DNA of 64,000 nucleotides from Apoda limacodes. Lineage: Eukaryota; Arthropoda; Insecta; Lepidoptera; Limacodidae. The stretch is taken from the NCBI GenBank assembly GCA_946406115.1, contig OX291547.1, positions 17,489,001 through 17,553,000 of the forward strand. The letters are read 5' to 3'. Each line of letters begins with the position of its first letter. The stretch's first letter is position 1. The notes below the pieces were generated by a model that ran no database searches, was not told the origin of the DNA, and saw only the letters and a list, made by a program, of their open reading frames with translations. The position numbers and the translations under genes are program-made. This document shows positions 21,039 to 36,000 of the stretch, in pieces.

Positions 21039-24000
21039 GTGAAACTTGAAATTCTTGTTACTGCATATATATTTGTTATTTCCTTCACCACTTCATCTTG
21101 TATATTTCTTACAGATCCCAAACTCAACCTCACGATCCTCCTAAAGTTCCTTTTCATATTTCCAAACCTTCCAAACTTTGTTCAGTTGCAGTCATAAGGT
21201 ATAAATTAATCCTATTTGACAACTTTCGTAATTTTTTGTAGAAAGGTTATGTATATGCATAGCATATTAGTCTTGTACGTTTTGGGGTGTAGTAGAAAAG
21301 AGAAAAAAAAACGTAGAAAAGTTTTTTTTTGCCGGTGCTTCCTTTTAGTTACTCTAACCCTTTTACATTATTTCGAGCTCTCAACTAAGGAATCATTTTT
21401 ACTCAGTGATTTACATTAGCAGTCTACTAGAAAAGATATGACTGAAACCTTAAACCTCCTGCATAGTAATTAAGTTTTGGGTGTTTGGTACCATGTGGAT
21501 TAAATGCCGAGAGTGCCATAGGCAAGCACCTCATAGGTGCCCCTTTAGCAGCCATAGATTAAAAATTATAACTAGTACTAGTATTATGTAGTATACATTG
21601 ATGATGATGACTTGTTGTCGTAAAGACACTACTGGGGATTACTTATAAGCTTACTGATTGGAAATAATATAAAGTACCGCTTTGTAATGTAGATCAATTA
21701 GAAATAGAAGTAGAGAAATTCATTAATGATATACAACAATCAACATGGAATAATATACTCTGTCTATGAAAAGAAAAATAAAAGCATATATTTAGCTAAA
21801 CCTAAATAAGATTAATAGGGTACTTACCTTATACAGTGTAAACTCTTTATAAAGTCATTCTTTATAACGACAAACTCTCTATAACATAGAAAAGTGCACA
21901 ATTTGGTTGGTTTACTTTAAAACCCACACATTGATATGCTCTTTATAGTGCAGCAGCCATTCTCTATTACGGAGAAATATGTTCATATTTCGACACAGAA
22001 AATATTCATTGTTAGTATTATTGTCTATGTTATCTTATCAGGTTACAAAAGACTGACTAAACCTTTGAGGCCCCTAAACTTCTGAGGTCGTAAACAGCCA
22101 CCTTGCTTTTGTTATTGTTAATTGCCTTGAACATATGCATCATTATGGTTGGTTTCCTTGAAAATGATGGTCTCGAACTAAACATGTTGGAAGAAGTTTT
22201 GAACTAAGTCAATCTACTGTTGCTTTTCTGGTTTGGTTGTTTTTCTTTCTTTACTCCATATAACGATAACTCTCTATAATGTTAAAAAAATCTTGGTCCC
22301 TTGAGTTTTGTTATAAAGAGTTTACACTGTATATGAAAAAAGAACACAAAGAAAAAAATCTGCCAAAGGGTTTCTGTCCCATTATCTATAAAAATAGTAA
22401 AAAAATCACATTTGTTGTGTAGGAGCATCCCCTTAAAGTTTGAAGTGAAAATAATTATAACTAAATATTCTTTAACCCGTCACGCGTCCAAGGTCCCACA
22501 GTGGGACCTAAGCGACTTGTGTCGCGGGGGAATTTTTTCAGGACGACTTTTATCAGACTGGCTAATTGTAAGTATTCAGAAGTGAAGCCAATGGCCTGTC
22601 CTACGTTCTAGTATTTTTGGGTGGACAATATTTTGTGCGCTTAATATTTTTTTATCAGAAATTGTTTTGGTAATTTGATCCGGCCGCCATTTATATTGCG
22701 CCATTTTGAGTTGAATTTTGGATTTTATTAACAGTAGCTTAGAGTTCATTTTGACCCCTGGTAATGTGCTATATATAAAAAAACTATGTATTTTTTAAGT
22801 AAATAAATTTATAATTACTTATTATATTTATCATAAACTTATTCTTATTACTTTTATATATACTGTATATATTAGGGAACATACCTAAAAATAAATAAAG
22901 AGGAATAAACATAATAAAGTTAGGTGTATGTCCGTTTGTATGCGGCAAGGGCGGATAATTTCCTTAGTATGGGGACGCTTGACGGGTTAAATATTTCAAA
23001 TACCTTTTGCCTTTATTGATATTGAGCTAAAAATTTACGTTTGTTGTGTGGAAGCATCCTTAAATGTTTATTTTATCCTGTTTTTTAGTATTTGTTGATA
23101 TAGCAGCAACAGAAATACATCATGTGTGAAAATTTTAACTGTGTAACTATCGCAGTTCATGAAATACAACCTGGTCACAGACAGATGGATGAACAGAGGA
23201 GTCTTAGTATTAGGGTCCCGTTTTTTACCTTTTGGGTATGGAAAAAAATGGCACCAAACAAGGTCACCACAAGACTAAAAAATACTTAATAACTTAACAG
23301 AGAACTTTAAATGTATATACAAAATTTTCAGAAAATTCCATAGAAGCCAATTAACGACAACTTAACCACTATTGCAATACTGAGTTTTTATTTTATTTTT
23401 TTTACACCACATCATCTTTAGTCTGTCCAAAATGTAATTTAGGCTCTTAAATTTTTATAATAATAATATTTTACCCCCTCCTCCCCCCTGCACTTCAACT
23501 TTTATACCTTTTTATTACTTATCAAACACATGGGGCCTGGCCTCCCCTTACCGAGGGTGATTTGCATATAGTTCATATGTGGAATTGTGGAGTTCACATA
23601 TGTCTTTTTTTTTTGACATGTGTAGATTATGTCAGGATGTTTTCCTTCGCTGGAAAGCCAGTGGTCTCAATAATCAATGTACATGAGAAATTAAGGTGCA
23701 CCCTGGGCTTGAACCTCTGCCACACAGGATGCAAGGTGAAATTGAAACCCCTGAATCACTGCCTACTCTTTCTTCTTTTAAACCGGGTAATCTAGAAATC
23801 TGAAAAAAAACAGTTAATAAGGCTCTACCAATGACATTTGTTTTGGTCAAAATCGGTTCATAAGTTTTTAAGATATTTCAAAAATTCACGCAGCTAAGTT
23901 GTGGGAATGAGTAAGTAATTTAGAAGCATGTAAAATAACAGAAAACATTTTTTAGTTAATATTTAAAAGTTCTTAGTTAATATTTCTACACTAATAATAT

Positions 24001-27000
24001 TGTCCACCTTAATATGTAAACCTGATTAATAATATATTGGTCAAAATAACTACAAAAGTATAAACCACAAAAAAAATTAAATATTAGTTGCATAAAAATC
24101 TTTACTGTGAGTTATCTGTGGAATAAAGACAAATGCCATTGTGGACTTTTTGTAGGTATATTTAAGATACACAATTCTGTAATACATCATTTGATATATC
24201 TTGTTTTAAAGTTTAGTCAGCGTGTCAAAATAAGGGCCTAAAATCCTAAGTTTGTAAGAAACACTAAACTTTTTTGTTTTGGTAAATGTAAAATGCATGT
24301 ATTATAGACCACCCGGAAGAAATTATCTGACTGATAGTAAATCAGCATTCAAATCGATCCATCCATACTAAGTTTACTTTGTTTTATACTATGGTATAGG
24401 TACATACCTACATCTGTATAGATCAGGCGTTGTAAGAATAACCAAGAAGGCAGAGCAGGCTTCAGAATTTCTACTTCGCTATAAAATTAAAGTATATTTT
24501 TAAAAAAGTAAATTAAAGTAAGGTAAGTATTTATACTTACTGACACAATAATTTTTTTGATATTTTTAAGTAATTTCCGCGCCCCTTTGTTGCCTTGCGC
24601 CCTAGGCGTGCCTAGTTTGCCTTATTATCTTTCTATAGCGATCTTTATTATTTCTGGCCAGTATGAAAAATCTTTACATTTCCAACGGTAACTCTTAAAC
24701 TAATTTGCTTATAATGATTTTAGATTATAACAAACACTGTTCAGGTTATTTACACCTTATTTTAAAATACATGGTCAAATAATCCCTACAAATCTAGCTT
24801 GTTACATTTTAACTAAGGGTAAAGAAACACACTAAAAAAGCTGCCAGAAACTCTTTTCGAAAAATAGATTTTATGAACTGTCACACCAATACAAAACTGC
24901 AAATTACGTTTGTTTACTCACGCACATCACTCCAAACGGTACCTAGGTATAATACGTCTGTTCTCAAGAACATTTTTATATCTTACAATAAATAAAAATG
25001 TAAGCAGAGTTATCAATCAATATGCAGAGAAAACTTATTAGATGTTTGACGATGTAAGAAGTGTGATGCTGAAATTATTTAATTTCTATAATTATGGAAA
25101 TTTGATTTCAAAGTCCATTATTTCATGTTCTTGAGCTTAGAGCATTTTAAAGGCTTAGAAAATACATTTTTCAGTTAAGTCAAAGTCAAAATGGTTTATT
25201 CAAATAAGGATTTTACAATCACTTTTGAATCGTCAAAGTTATAAAATATTATTTTTTGAACCCTCCCACCTTCCCGCCGGTTCACAATGTTGTTGATTTC
25301 TACCGAGAAGAATCCGGCAAGAAACTCGATAGTTACTCTTTTAAAAACACTATCAATAATACAAATAAACTAAAATACAATTAATGTTTTAAATAAAAAA
25401 ATTTTAGTCGTACAATTTTATGTTATTTCCATTTTAATTTGGTTTACCTATGCATCCTGTAATTAAGCATCATCAGTCCCAAGGATTTTTATCATTTACA
25501 TAGTCTGAAATATTGTAGTATGCCTTTTTACAAAGTACCTGCTTGATAAAAGATTTAAATTTACTTATAAATAGATTTTGAATTTTATTGGGAACTTTGT
25601 TGTAAAAGTGTATACATTGCCCCATAAAAGAGTGACTTATTTTGTGTAGACGTGTATCATGCACCAACAGCTTATTTTTACTACTGGTATTTACTTTGTG
25701 AACGTCACTTTTCTTGCTGAAACTATTGATATTTTTATGTACATATAAAATATTTTCATATATGTACTGCGAAACTATAGTTAAAATTTTTACTTCCCTA
25801 AACCTATCCCTCAGAGATATCCTAGATCCTAATTTATAAATAGCACGAATTGCCCTTTTTTGTAACAAAAATATTGTATTTACATCAGCAGCGCTACCCC
25901 ACAATAGGATACCATATGTCATTAAACTATGGAAATAGCTAAAATATACTATTTTTGCATTGTCGACATCGGTCAATTGTCTTATTTTCTTGATCGCATA
26001 CACAGCAGAGCTAAGTTTTTTGGCTAGGTTATGAATATGAGGACCCAATTGAAGTTTAGAGTCCAGCGTTATGCCAAGAAAGACTGTTGAATTAACAAGT
26101 TCTAATTGCTCGCCATTAATATTAATACATGTCTGTCTCTGACTAACATTTGGTAATGTAAATTTAACACATTTGGTTTTTTTTTCATTAAGTAACAAAT
26201 TATTAGCGTTAAACCAATTTACAAATTTAGAAAGGGCATTATTTAATTCATTGTAATATGTCTGTCGTCTCTTAACTTTAAAAAGCAAAGAGGTGTCATC
26301 AGCAAATAAGACAATGTCATGGTTTTTTACATTATATGGGAGATCATTAATGTAAATAAGAAATAGAAAAGGACCTAAAATTGAGCCCTGAGGGACTCCC
26401 ATAGTGACTGCTGATCCCGGAGATCTTTCACCGTTGACATCTATTTTCTGTACTCTCCTACTCATATAGGATGTCAAAAGGTCGAGAGCTTTGCCTCTAA
26501 TACCATAGTGATGTAGCTCCCTGATGAGATTTTCATGTTGAACACAGTCAAATGCCTTAGATAAATCACAAAACACTCCAAGGGCGTCATGCGAATCCTC
26601 CCAGGCGTTATATATATTTTTTAATAGTGCCACTCCTGCATCGGTTGTGGAACGGCCTTTCATAAAGCCAAACTGTTTACTACTAAGTAGCTCATTAATA
26701 CAGAAATGGCTAACATTTGACAAAGTATGATTTTTTCAAAAACTTTACTGAGTATAGGTAGTATTGAAATAGGCCGAAAATTATTAGGATCTGTTAAACT
26801 ACCTGATTTATAAAGAGGTATAACTTTGCTAAGTTTCATCTCATCAGGAAACACACCACTATCAACACAACTATTAAAAATAATGGCTAAGGGTTGTGCT
26901 ATAACATGAATAATTGAATTTATAGTTTTTACAGAAAGTCCCCAAAGGTCTGTGGTGTTTTTAATTTCTGATGTTTTAAATGTATTAATGATATCCGTAG

Positions 27001-30000
27001 GACTAATGTTTTTAAATACAAAGGGAACGTTACATTCAGGAACACTAGTTTTTAATAATTTTTCTGCTAAGATTGGACTTGAGTTTAGATGTTCAGTTGT
27101 TTTGAATGAAATATTCTTAAAAAACTGTTCAAAGGCAACTGCTACCTCAGAATTTGTTTTAAAACTAGCATCATCTACAATCAACTCAAAGTCCTGACAA
27201 GAATTCCTAGCTTTACCAGTTTCATTATTTAATATGTTCAGCACAGAAGAAGAAAGAGTTATGTCAGCTTATATAAAAATATATATATGGTATATTGTTA
27301 TGAGTACTACTGCTTTTCTACATAACTATATTATTAACCTCTTATATTAAAACTTATTATTTTAATTTGAAAACCTCAGGGCATGCTTAGGTTATGTAGA
27401 GAGAAGAAGTAGCTTAGGTTCCTTGTTTATCTCCCAAACCCTGAAAATATACATTTGAACAATAGATACAGTACTTCCAATTGGTTAAAATATGATATTG
27501 TGTTGTCGAATAATGTTGCATCATATAATACTTATAAAAATTTAATTTGTTATCTAAAAGAACACGAGGAGGTCGTTCAGGGCCTGACTACAGAGACTAT
27601 AGAGGAGGTGGCAATGCAAGCCGTGGCTATTCACCAGTCAGAGGTGAAGGTCCCCCAAGTAAACGGATCAGGCCTGACTGGGGAGGAATGGATGACAGAA
27701 GATATGGAGGAATTCCACATGATCCTTATGCATCTTATGGTTGGGCTCATGATCATTTTGGGCCACATCCTGCTCATCAAGGCTATGGACAGCCAATGCC
27801 ACCAGTACCAGCAAGGTTTGCTTTTTAAAGTATCCTACAACCGACATTAATTCAAAAACAATAATCGTTGGTCCTTGATAAATTTTAAGTGTTTTTTTTT
27901 TTTTCAGAGATAATGTACTGCCAATGGGACCTGTAGATGGTCCAAGTACGATGATGACCTTTAAAGCATTTCTTGCTGCTCAAGATGACTCTATAACAGA
28001 AGATGTTGCAATACAGAAGTACAATGAGTACAAGCTGGAGTTTAGACGGCAACAGCTTAATGAGTTTTTTGTTGCCCACAAAGATGAAGAATGGTGAGTT
28101 ACTATTTTGTAAATAACTAAAAATCTAAATGGACGAAACAATAAAAAAGTACAGTAGAGTAATAATAAAAATTTACTATTGTGAAAAAAAGGTGTAAAAT
28201 GTTGAACTGTAAATAATGTGATTTGCTAGTAATTAAACCATTCTAAGCATTCTTTCTTCTTTACCTTTTTTTCTCATATAATATCAAATTACTTCGTGGT
28301 GACAGAGAAACTTTGCTTAGAATTTTTTAAAACAGCTATGCAAATTTTAACAATAACCTTTTTTCCCTACAGTCTACAGAATATTCGTGTGGAATTGCTG
28401 GACATCGTTAAGAAAATTTATTAAAACCTTGTTCAAATAATTAAATTCCGTGTGTAGCTAGTTTATTCGCGTTGACCAGTAGCGCGCAATGCTACAGGTT
28501 TCGTCATTGTTAGGTGTAGGGTCTAAATATTCCACGCATTGTGGAACAGGTGAGAGTATGAAGATTTTTAATTTTTTTACTTAATCACTTTAGTTATGCT
28601 TAATTTGAACTGCGTTAGTCATGGATGTAATTGAAAAAATTGTCTACACAGGTATACAGTATGATTATTTTTGTAGTGTTGTATAATCATTGTTTTTAAC
28701 AATTAAGAGTCCAGTTTTAAGCTTATTTGTTTTTACTTAGGTTCAAGATAAAGTATCATCCTGAAGAATCCATAAAACGAAAGGAAGAACAACTGGTAGC
28801 ATTAAAGGTATGCAAGCTTGTGGATGAAAGATTTCATCTTCATTATATCTCACCACTTTTATTAGTACAAATAAAATATTTATGTAATAAGATTAGTTTA
28901 AAAAAATAAGAGCAGAAAACAGAATGGTTTAAAATTTATTTAGCTACATTGATTTTCATCTACAATTTTTGTAGAATCGCCTCAACGTTTTCTTGGAACT
29001 TTTGGAACAAGGTGAACTGGACAAAGTTACAGTAGATGTTGATAAATCAGAAAAGTTAATACGGTTACTGGATACAGTTGTTATCAAACTAGAGGGTGGT
29101 ACTGACGAAGATCTCAAGGCACTTGATGAATTACCATCTCAAGAAACTGCAAATAATGAAAAACCTGGTAAATACACTCTTCTTTTTCTATTTCAATATT
29201 ATAATTTTATTTTTTAATTTATATATACTATTTCTCTTATATTAGTACTGTCTATTATAAAAGTTACTGTAATGCGGGTGCACCCAGATACCAGCTTGGC
29301 CCTTTTGACTCGGTTCTACAAGCTGTGAGAATCGTCGACAATCCCAAATTCACAAGCCCTATCGAACCCTAAATCTGAGGAGAGACTGCCTCCCTGTGTG
29401 TGTTCTGCCGCTTGTACAATAGGATGTGTTCTGAGAAATTGTTCGAAATGATGCTTCTTTCTACCATCGCACTGCTCGCTATCGGCAGGGAATTTATTCT
29501 CACACTTTAGAACCGAAATGGTCGCGAACAGTGCGGTTTCAGAGAAACTTCCTCCCGCGAACGCTTGGGTTATGAAATGAGCTCCCTGCCAAGGTTTTCT
29601 CTAAGGACTTACATTATGCGGTTCTTCAAGATAGAAGTTAATAGATTTTTTAAGGGTCGGCAAAGCGCGAATGATGCCCCAGGTGTTGCAAGCGTCCATA
29701 GGCTGCGGTGACCGGTTACCATCAGGCGGACCGCAAGCTTGTTAGCCACCTTAGTGGTATAAAAAAAACTAAAAAAGATATTATAAAAATTATTAAAATT
29801 TTCTATTTATTTTTTAAGCTGAAGCAGACAAACCTATTATCATTGATGTGGATGCTATAAAGGTTAAAGAAGAAAAGGATGAAACAGAAAAGGAAGATGA
29901 TCAGGTTTGTACAAATCTTACCTTGCATTTTCGAAGAGCTGAAACCTGTGTGTTAACAAAATGCAAAGATTATGTGATAAAACCAATAATTTATTTTACA

Positions 30001-33000
30001 TAAGTGTTTGGTAATATATTCATCCATAAATGACTTCATGGCAAATCTTTATAAAACCATTGAACTCCACCCTATCCTCCGTGACACAATTTTTATACTT
30101 ATTATGTTGTAGTAAGTTCAAAATTGTTCAATGGCTATGAAGGATGTAACACTATTGTGTAGATAATTTTTTTGATTTTTATAATTTCACATAAAGTAGA
30201 TATAAAAAACTTTATATGTTATGACAAAATTTCTTACAATCGTGTTATGTTATATTTTGACCATTGCCGTTTTAATACACCTAATGGTTTTCTAAAGTTT
30301 TTGCTGTGAATATTTTATCAGAAGAAAGCAGAGTCTCCAAAGCCTACAGCTCCCCTCACAATGGAGATTGATCCGCATTTGCAACAACTGCAAGAACAAG
30401 CCAAATTATTCTCTCGATTCAACTCTGTGCCCGGTGAACCTGAACCTGAGGCTCCAGAAAAAGAACCACGTAAGAATAACTTAAAGTTTTTTGCAAGTTT
30501 ATTAATTCAAAAAACATTTATATAACTCGAACTGGAATTTTTAGTGTCTGTCTATTTGTCACAACTTTTTACCCAAGTAGTTATCGGTTGAGTATCTCTT
30601 AAGCGTTGACATATACCTAAACAAATTTGTATTTAGTGTGTATTTTAGTGTTATTGTAAAAGTATAATTATATGTAGGGACACTGAGAGTTTTTTTACAT
30701 ATTTGCTGTTGTCTGAATAGACAATATGTATGATTAATAATAATGAGATTGTAAGTTAAAACTAGACGCGAACTCCGCAAATAAATTGAAAATATTTATA
30801 AATATAAGAAGTGACTGACTGATTCAATGACATATTAACGAACAGCCGGAACTGCTGGGTCTAAAAACTTAATATTTGGCATTTTAGGTTCCTTACTTGA
30901 CATAGAGCCCCACTAAGAAGGGATTTTGCAAAATTCATCCATTAAAGGGATAGGGTTTTAGTATCAAAATCCGTCAATTTTAAAGCTAAAAAGCCTAACA
31001 ATTGATATTTGGTTGTTAGGTTGAAAATTATGATTGACGGGTTTCACCATTTAAAAAAAATCACCTCTAGGGGGCAAAACGGGATGACAATTTGTATGAG
31101 AATTCCAATATTTTTGTAGGTAAACCCATTAACAGTTGAAATGTCCATGCGGATAAAGCCGCGAAAAAAATGTTAGTGATTTTATATTTAAATTTGTTGT
31201 ATAGGCTGTACATATTTTAACGTTGGAATTAGATAGGTACATAACTTGATGGTTTTGAAATTTAAAAGATACGACATGCAATTTTATTTAGCTAAATAAA
31301 TAATAGGTGCTTATTATCTTCATATTATCTTTTTAAACTATGGTTTTGGTTGAGTGAATATTACGAAAAAATATTCATATAGAAGCTTACGTAGACATTG
31401 ACGGGAAGTTAAAAGAAAAAAAGAAATCTATTCCGATCCTAAGTTAAAGGTAAAGTACTGTTGTATAGAAAACTGAGAGTTGAGGCCGTTCTTAAATCTT
31501 TATCATCACAGACTATAGAATTAAATTAAAAATTCTGATGTCAAGATATGATTTATAGGTAGCATTATAGTTGGAAAGGTTTAATTTATCAGTGTCATAA
31601 AACCTAGTTCTTAACACTATTTATTTCCGCATTCTTAAATGTCAAGGCGGAAAGTACAAATTGCATGCAACGCAAAAATTGACACGTAAATTTACTGCAT
31701 TATTGATTTTGATTGCGTTTCGCATTTTAATTGACGCAGTGTTTTGATTTGCATAAATCATATTTCCCATGGCTGACAATAAACTAGGTTGATTAATTGA
31801 AGTGCATGGCCCATTTTACACTCATATTTAACTAGCTTTTGCCCGCGGTACTCACGGCAAAAAAAGGTGTTTTGTAAAGCAAGCTATAGCTGCAGCTATG
31901 GTTCGTTCGTGGAATTCGGTTATAGCTACTGTTGTTATATTTCGGTTTTGCTGGTTTAGGTAGTTCTTACCAGGGTTGTTGCGAATATCAGCATTAGCAA
32001 CAATCGCTGCTGACATTCAAGCCGTAACGTGTACGTTGAAGGCGGGACCTAGCGCAAGTCACGTGGAGTTTTAACCATTTTTTAAGTTGTGAGACCGTGT
32101 CGTAGACACAGAAATGGGTTTTAGAGAAAATTATGTAAAATACAGTTAAAAACCATATTATTATTCTAAGATATTTTCTATTGTAGGAACTTAATTTTAT
32201 ATTAGAGACTAATATATTTAAGGATATAGTTTAAAAAAATATCTAAAGGAGTACCTGGGTTGTTTCAACAATCACCTCAAAATGAAATTGAGTGCTGTTT
32301 AAAACTACTTGAGTTTTTGACTGAATAACATGTAATTATATGAACCAAAAAATATTTAATTACTGGTTAAAGCACATTCATCACCTTGGCACCAAATAAG
32401 CATCGCCTCGCCATTCGTTCAGTACCTTATCGCGAGTCGAGGCGATGCTGTTAAATTTATTGCAGTATGGAAATTCATAAAAATATTCTTGAACGATTAG
32501 AGTTGAGGCGCTGATGATATGGAAATCGTTTGTCTTCAATAATAATCCATTACCAGTATCATTGAAACGTCCGTAAGAACACTACGGGCGCGTCAAAGGG
32601 CTTACTGGAGGTAGACATTTGCCATAGGTATACGACAAGTGTTCATTAACTAACCATTGTTTATTTTAGCCCCACCAGGTTCATCATCTAGTTCGTCATC
32701 GTCTAGTTCATCATCATCAAGTTCGGAAGACGAGGGTGAATCCACAACCCGTCGAAAATCTAAGTCTAAATCTAAATCTAAGACACCAGATAAGTCACCT
32801 AAGCAAAAAGAGAAATCCAAGTCACCTATTGCTGAAAAAGTAGAAGCTAGCGAAAATGAAAAAGAGAAGGAAAAGAGTGAAGAAAAGGCTGAATCCGTTA
32901 CTGACGTCGTTGTTGAGAAAAAAGAATCACGAGCTCTTCATAAGACAACTTCAATATTTTTAAGAAATTTAGCGCCCAGTATTACAAAGGCTGAGGTAGA

Positions 33001-36000
33001 AGCGGTGAGTATCGATTATCTTATTATAAAAAAAAAGCGCGAAGTGGCCAGTATCATTCTGACTTGTCAGTATGGGGTCATAAGAGGAGGTCGAAAACGC
33101 TGATGATAAAAATATTTGACTGGGGTATCTAATGAAAACCCTTGATTTGCACTTTACGAAACTGAAGTTTGAATTGTAGGTTTTTACAGGGAGGGGATTT
33201 GGGATTAATATTAGAGAATCAAAACTTCGTGATCTTTTAGTTCGGGATGGACCACTTTTCGTGCAGTTATCGACTTTTATTTTGAAACCACGATAGGATT
33301 GGAAAATACGCATACGAAGTATCAGATTGAAATTAGGTATAAGAATAAAGGTGCTGTAACTTATAAAGGACCTTAGTTATAAATAAGATTCATTTATTAA
33401 TTATTTTATATATGGAAGTCGCGTTTTAAATACTCAAAGCAATAATTTTTTGGTTTCGATATGTAGATGTGTAAGCGGTATGGGGGTTTCCTGCGCGTAG
33501 CACTTGCAGACCCACTCCCAGAACGCCGATGGTTCCGTCGAGGGTGGGTCACCTTCCGTCGAGAGGTCAACATCAAAGATATTTGCTGGAACCTCAACAA
33601 CATAAGGGTAAGTAACAAAAATTTTGGAATTTTTATGTAGGTTTTTAGGGTTCCGTACCTCAAAAGGAAAAAACGGATCCCTTATAGGATCACTTTGTTG
33701 TCCGTCTGTCCGTCCATCCTTCCGTCAAGACCCCTTTTTCTCAGGAACGCGTGGAGGTAAGCTAAAATTTATATCAAATACTCAGGTCCACTGTCCCATG
33801 GAGCTGTGAAAACATCAAACTTCTAAGTCAACGCAATCAAAAGATACAGTCGCTTATGCCGCAAATTTTCGGAACTCGCAAGGGAATCAAAAGCTACAGG
33901 GTACTTCCCGTGAACTCAGAATCTTAAAATTTGGTACAAAGCAATGTCTTATAGCACAGATAAAGGAAAAATTGCGAAAACCGTAAATTTTTCTAGTTAC
34001 ATCATATAATAGAAATATTTTTAATAATATACAACACATAATAAGTTTGCACGGATCCCTCGGTGCGCGAGCCAGACTCGTACTTGGCCGGTTTTTTTTT
34101 TATACCGCTAAGGTGGCAAAAAAGCTTGCGGGCCGCCTGATGGTAAGCGGTCATCGCAGCCTATGGACGATTGCAACACCTGGGGCATCACTCGTGCGTT
34201 GCCAACTCTTCAAAATTCTAAGAATTCGACCTTCTTTTAAATTTAGGATGTTGCTCATTTGAATGTGGCGCCGGTTTTAGGCCGAATAATCACTCAATCA
34301 CCAATATTACTAGATTTAGGGTGTCTCTTTATCTTTCTGTTTGTCTGTTAATAAATAAAAGCTTTGTTTTTTCTGCAACCATAATGAATGAATTAATATT
34401 CTTTATTGTGATAAGTAGATATTAAAGAAACGATACAATGAGTATATATTACACAGGTATACTCAAAGAGCACAATCTACATACAAAATTTAAGGAAAAT
34501 TGCTCGTTTAAATATTTACCTTATTAATAGAACATTTTTTGACTAAAGAATTTTTCGAACATTAGTATGTCTGATTAATATCTCTTACAGGCTATAACCA
34601 ACTATAAATCACAATAAACAAAAAAGTATTCAAAAAACTCAATCACAACTTTTAGAATTGACGTCTGTTTCAGTATTTAAAGCTTTAATATCTGCGGTCT
34701 GAAATATGTCAAAGATCTCACTTTGCGACAGCTCTTAACCGTAGATAAGGTATAATTATATTATAAACTGCTAGACGTCGACTGTTGGACATACGCCCCC
34801 TTATATATTTCCAAAGCGATGGAACAAATTCCCGCGACCTGGGTCAAACATGCATTTAATTTATACAGTCGCTGTCGAAGGCGTCTAAAACAGAGCAATT
34901 GTGAGGTGTGGTGCGCGGCTTATGTCTTTACATATAGCCATTTGGGAGCTGTCCAGTCAGCCCGTGGTCGAGGCGCTATGAATGTCTAGACTTTGTCGGA
35001 ATTTCCTTTAACATCAAAAGCGATGGCCGACTGTATGAATGAAATGAATGTTTAGGTTGTGCCTCGGCCCTGACTATAGTTCTTACAATATAGGATGAGC
35101 TCTGTGACAGCTGTCATTCGAATCACGCCTATCAAGTTTCGTATTTTCAGGCGGTTAAATTTATGCGAGGCAATGACATACTTTATTGTTGCGTTAACGA
35201 AAAGAAAGACGTTCCTTGGAATTGTCTTAATTATAAAGTATAAGTTATGGATTTTGCAGTTAAAATCAATCGAAAAAATTGTTACTTTATAAATTTAAAT
35301 ATTAAATTTACTATTTATTATTTATATGAATAGGTATATAAACATGCATGTTCGTTTGTATTGCCCCATTGCGTTGAATCTTTGGTGAGATTTTGTGCCC
35401 AACTCGCAGAGAAGGTTTCTGAAAAAAAAAAATTGACAGCGGAAGGAGGAAACAAGGAAAAGACGGATAGGGGAAGAGGTTATTTTATTTTTCAATATAA
35501 TAATAGTAACAATAATCGGTATTAATAATCAATTATCAACATCGTCGCAGCACTAGGCCTGTTACTTTGACAGCTGTCGCACAACTCGAGCTATATTTTA
35601 TAAGGTATAGTTTGTCCTAGTCTAAATTACAATTTTTTTCATTTCCCTATCATTCATCGGTTTAACGAGCTATGTAGGTAACAAATTGCCTCTTCAGTTT
35701 ACTAGTCTATTCAGTCAGTCTTGAATTATGCCTTACTCTTGTTCAGGCTTCGGCAACCTACTGCCGTTACCAGACCGATTTGATAAAGTAAACTATATTT
35801 TGTTTTATTTTTATAGTTGCGTGAATGCGAGCTGGGAGCAATAGTTAACCGCGACCTGCAGCGTCGCATCCGGGCGGTATCGGGCGTGACGCTAGAACGC
35901 GCGGTGCTGCGAGCGGACGCGCGGCTTGCGGCGCGGCTCGCGCACTTGCTCGACACGCGGACCAAGCTGTGGGCCGAGCGGGACGAAGAACACGACCAGC

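Larger units (their letters stand above)
21492..24630 (+). mobile_element. hAT-like element interrupted by later insertions (ends only)
   Basis: Positions 21492-21640 ('ggattaaatgccgag', 'ataggcaagcacct', 'gccatagattaaaaatta') match the left part of the complete element at 54154-54775. Positions 24200-24630 ('agtcagcgt', 'agaaacactaaac', 'gcgccctaggcgtgcctagtttgcc') match its right part. The 2.56 kb between them contains a pogo-like and a piggyBac-like MITE, so the copy seems split by nested insertions. A longer, older copy is the alternative. Confidence 0.5.

Noticed and set aside
27455..27850. 131-residue open frame on the + strand
   Set aside because: It is the shifted frame of Ars2 exon 2; the frame with R-G-G-R-S and S-K-R-I-R-P-D-W fits the family and the splice phases.
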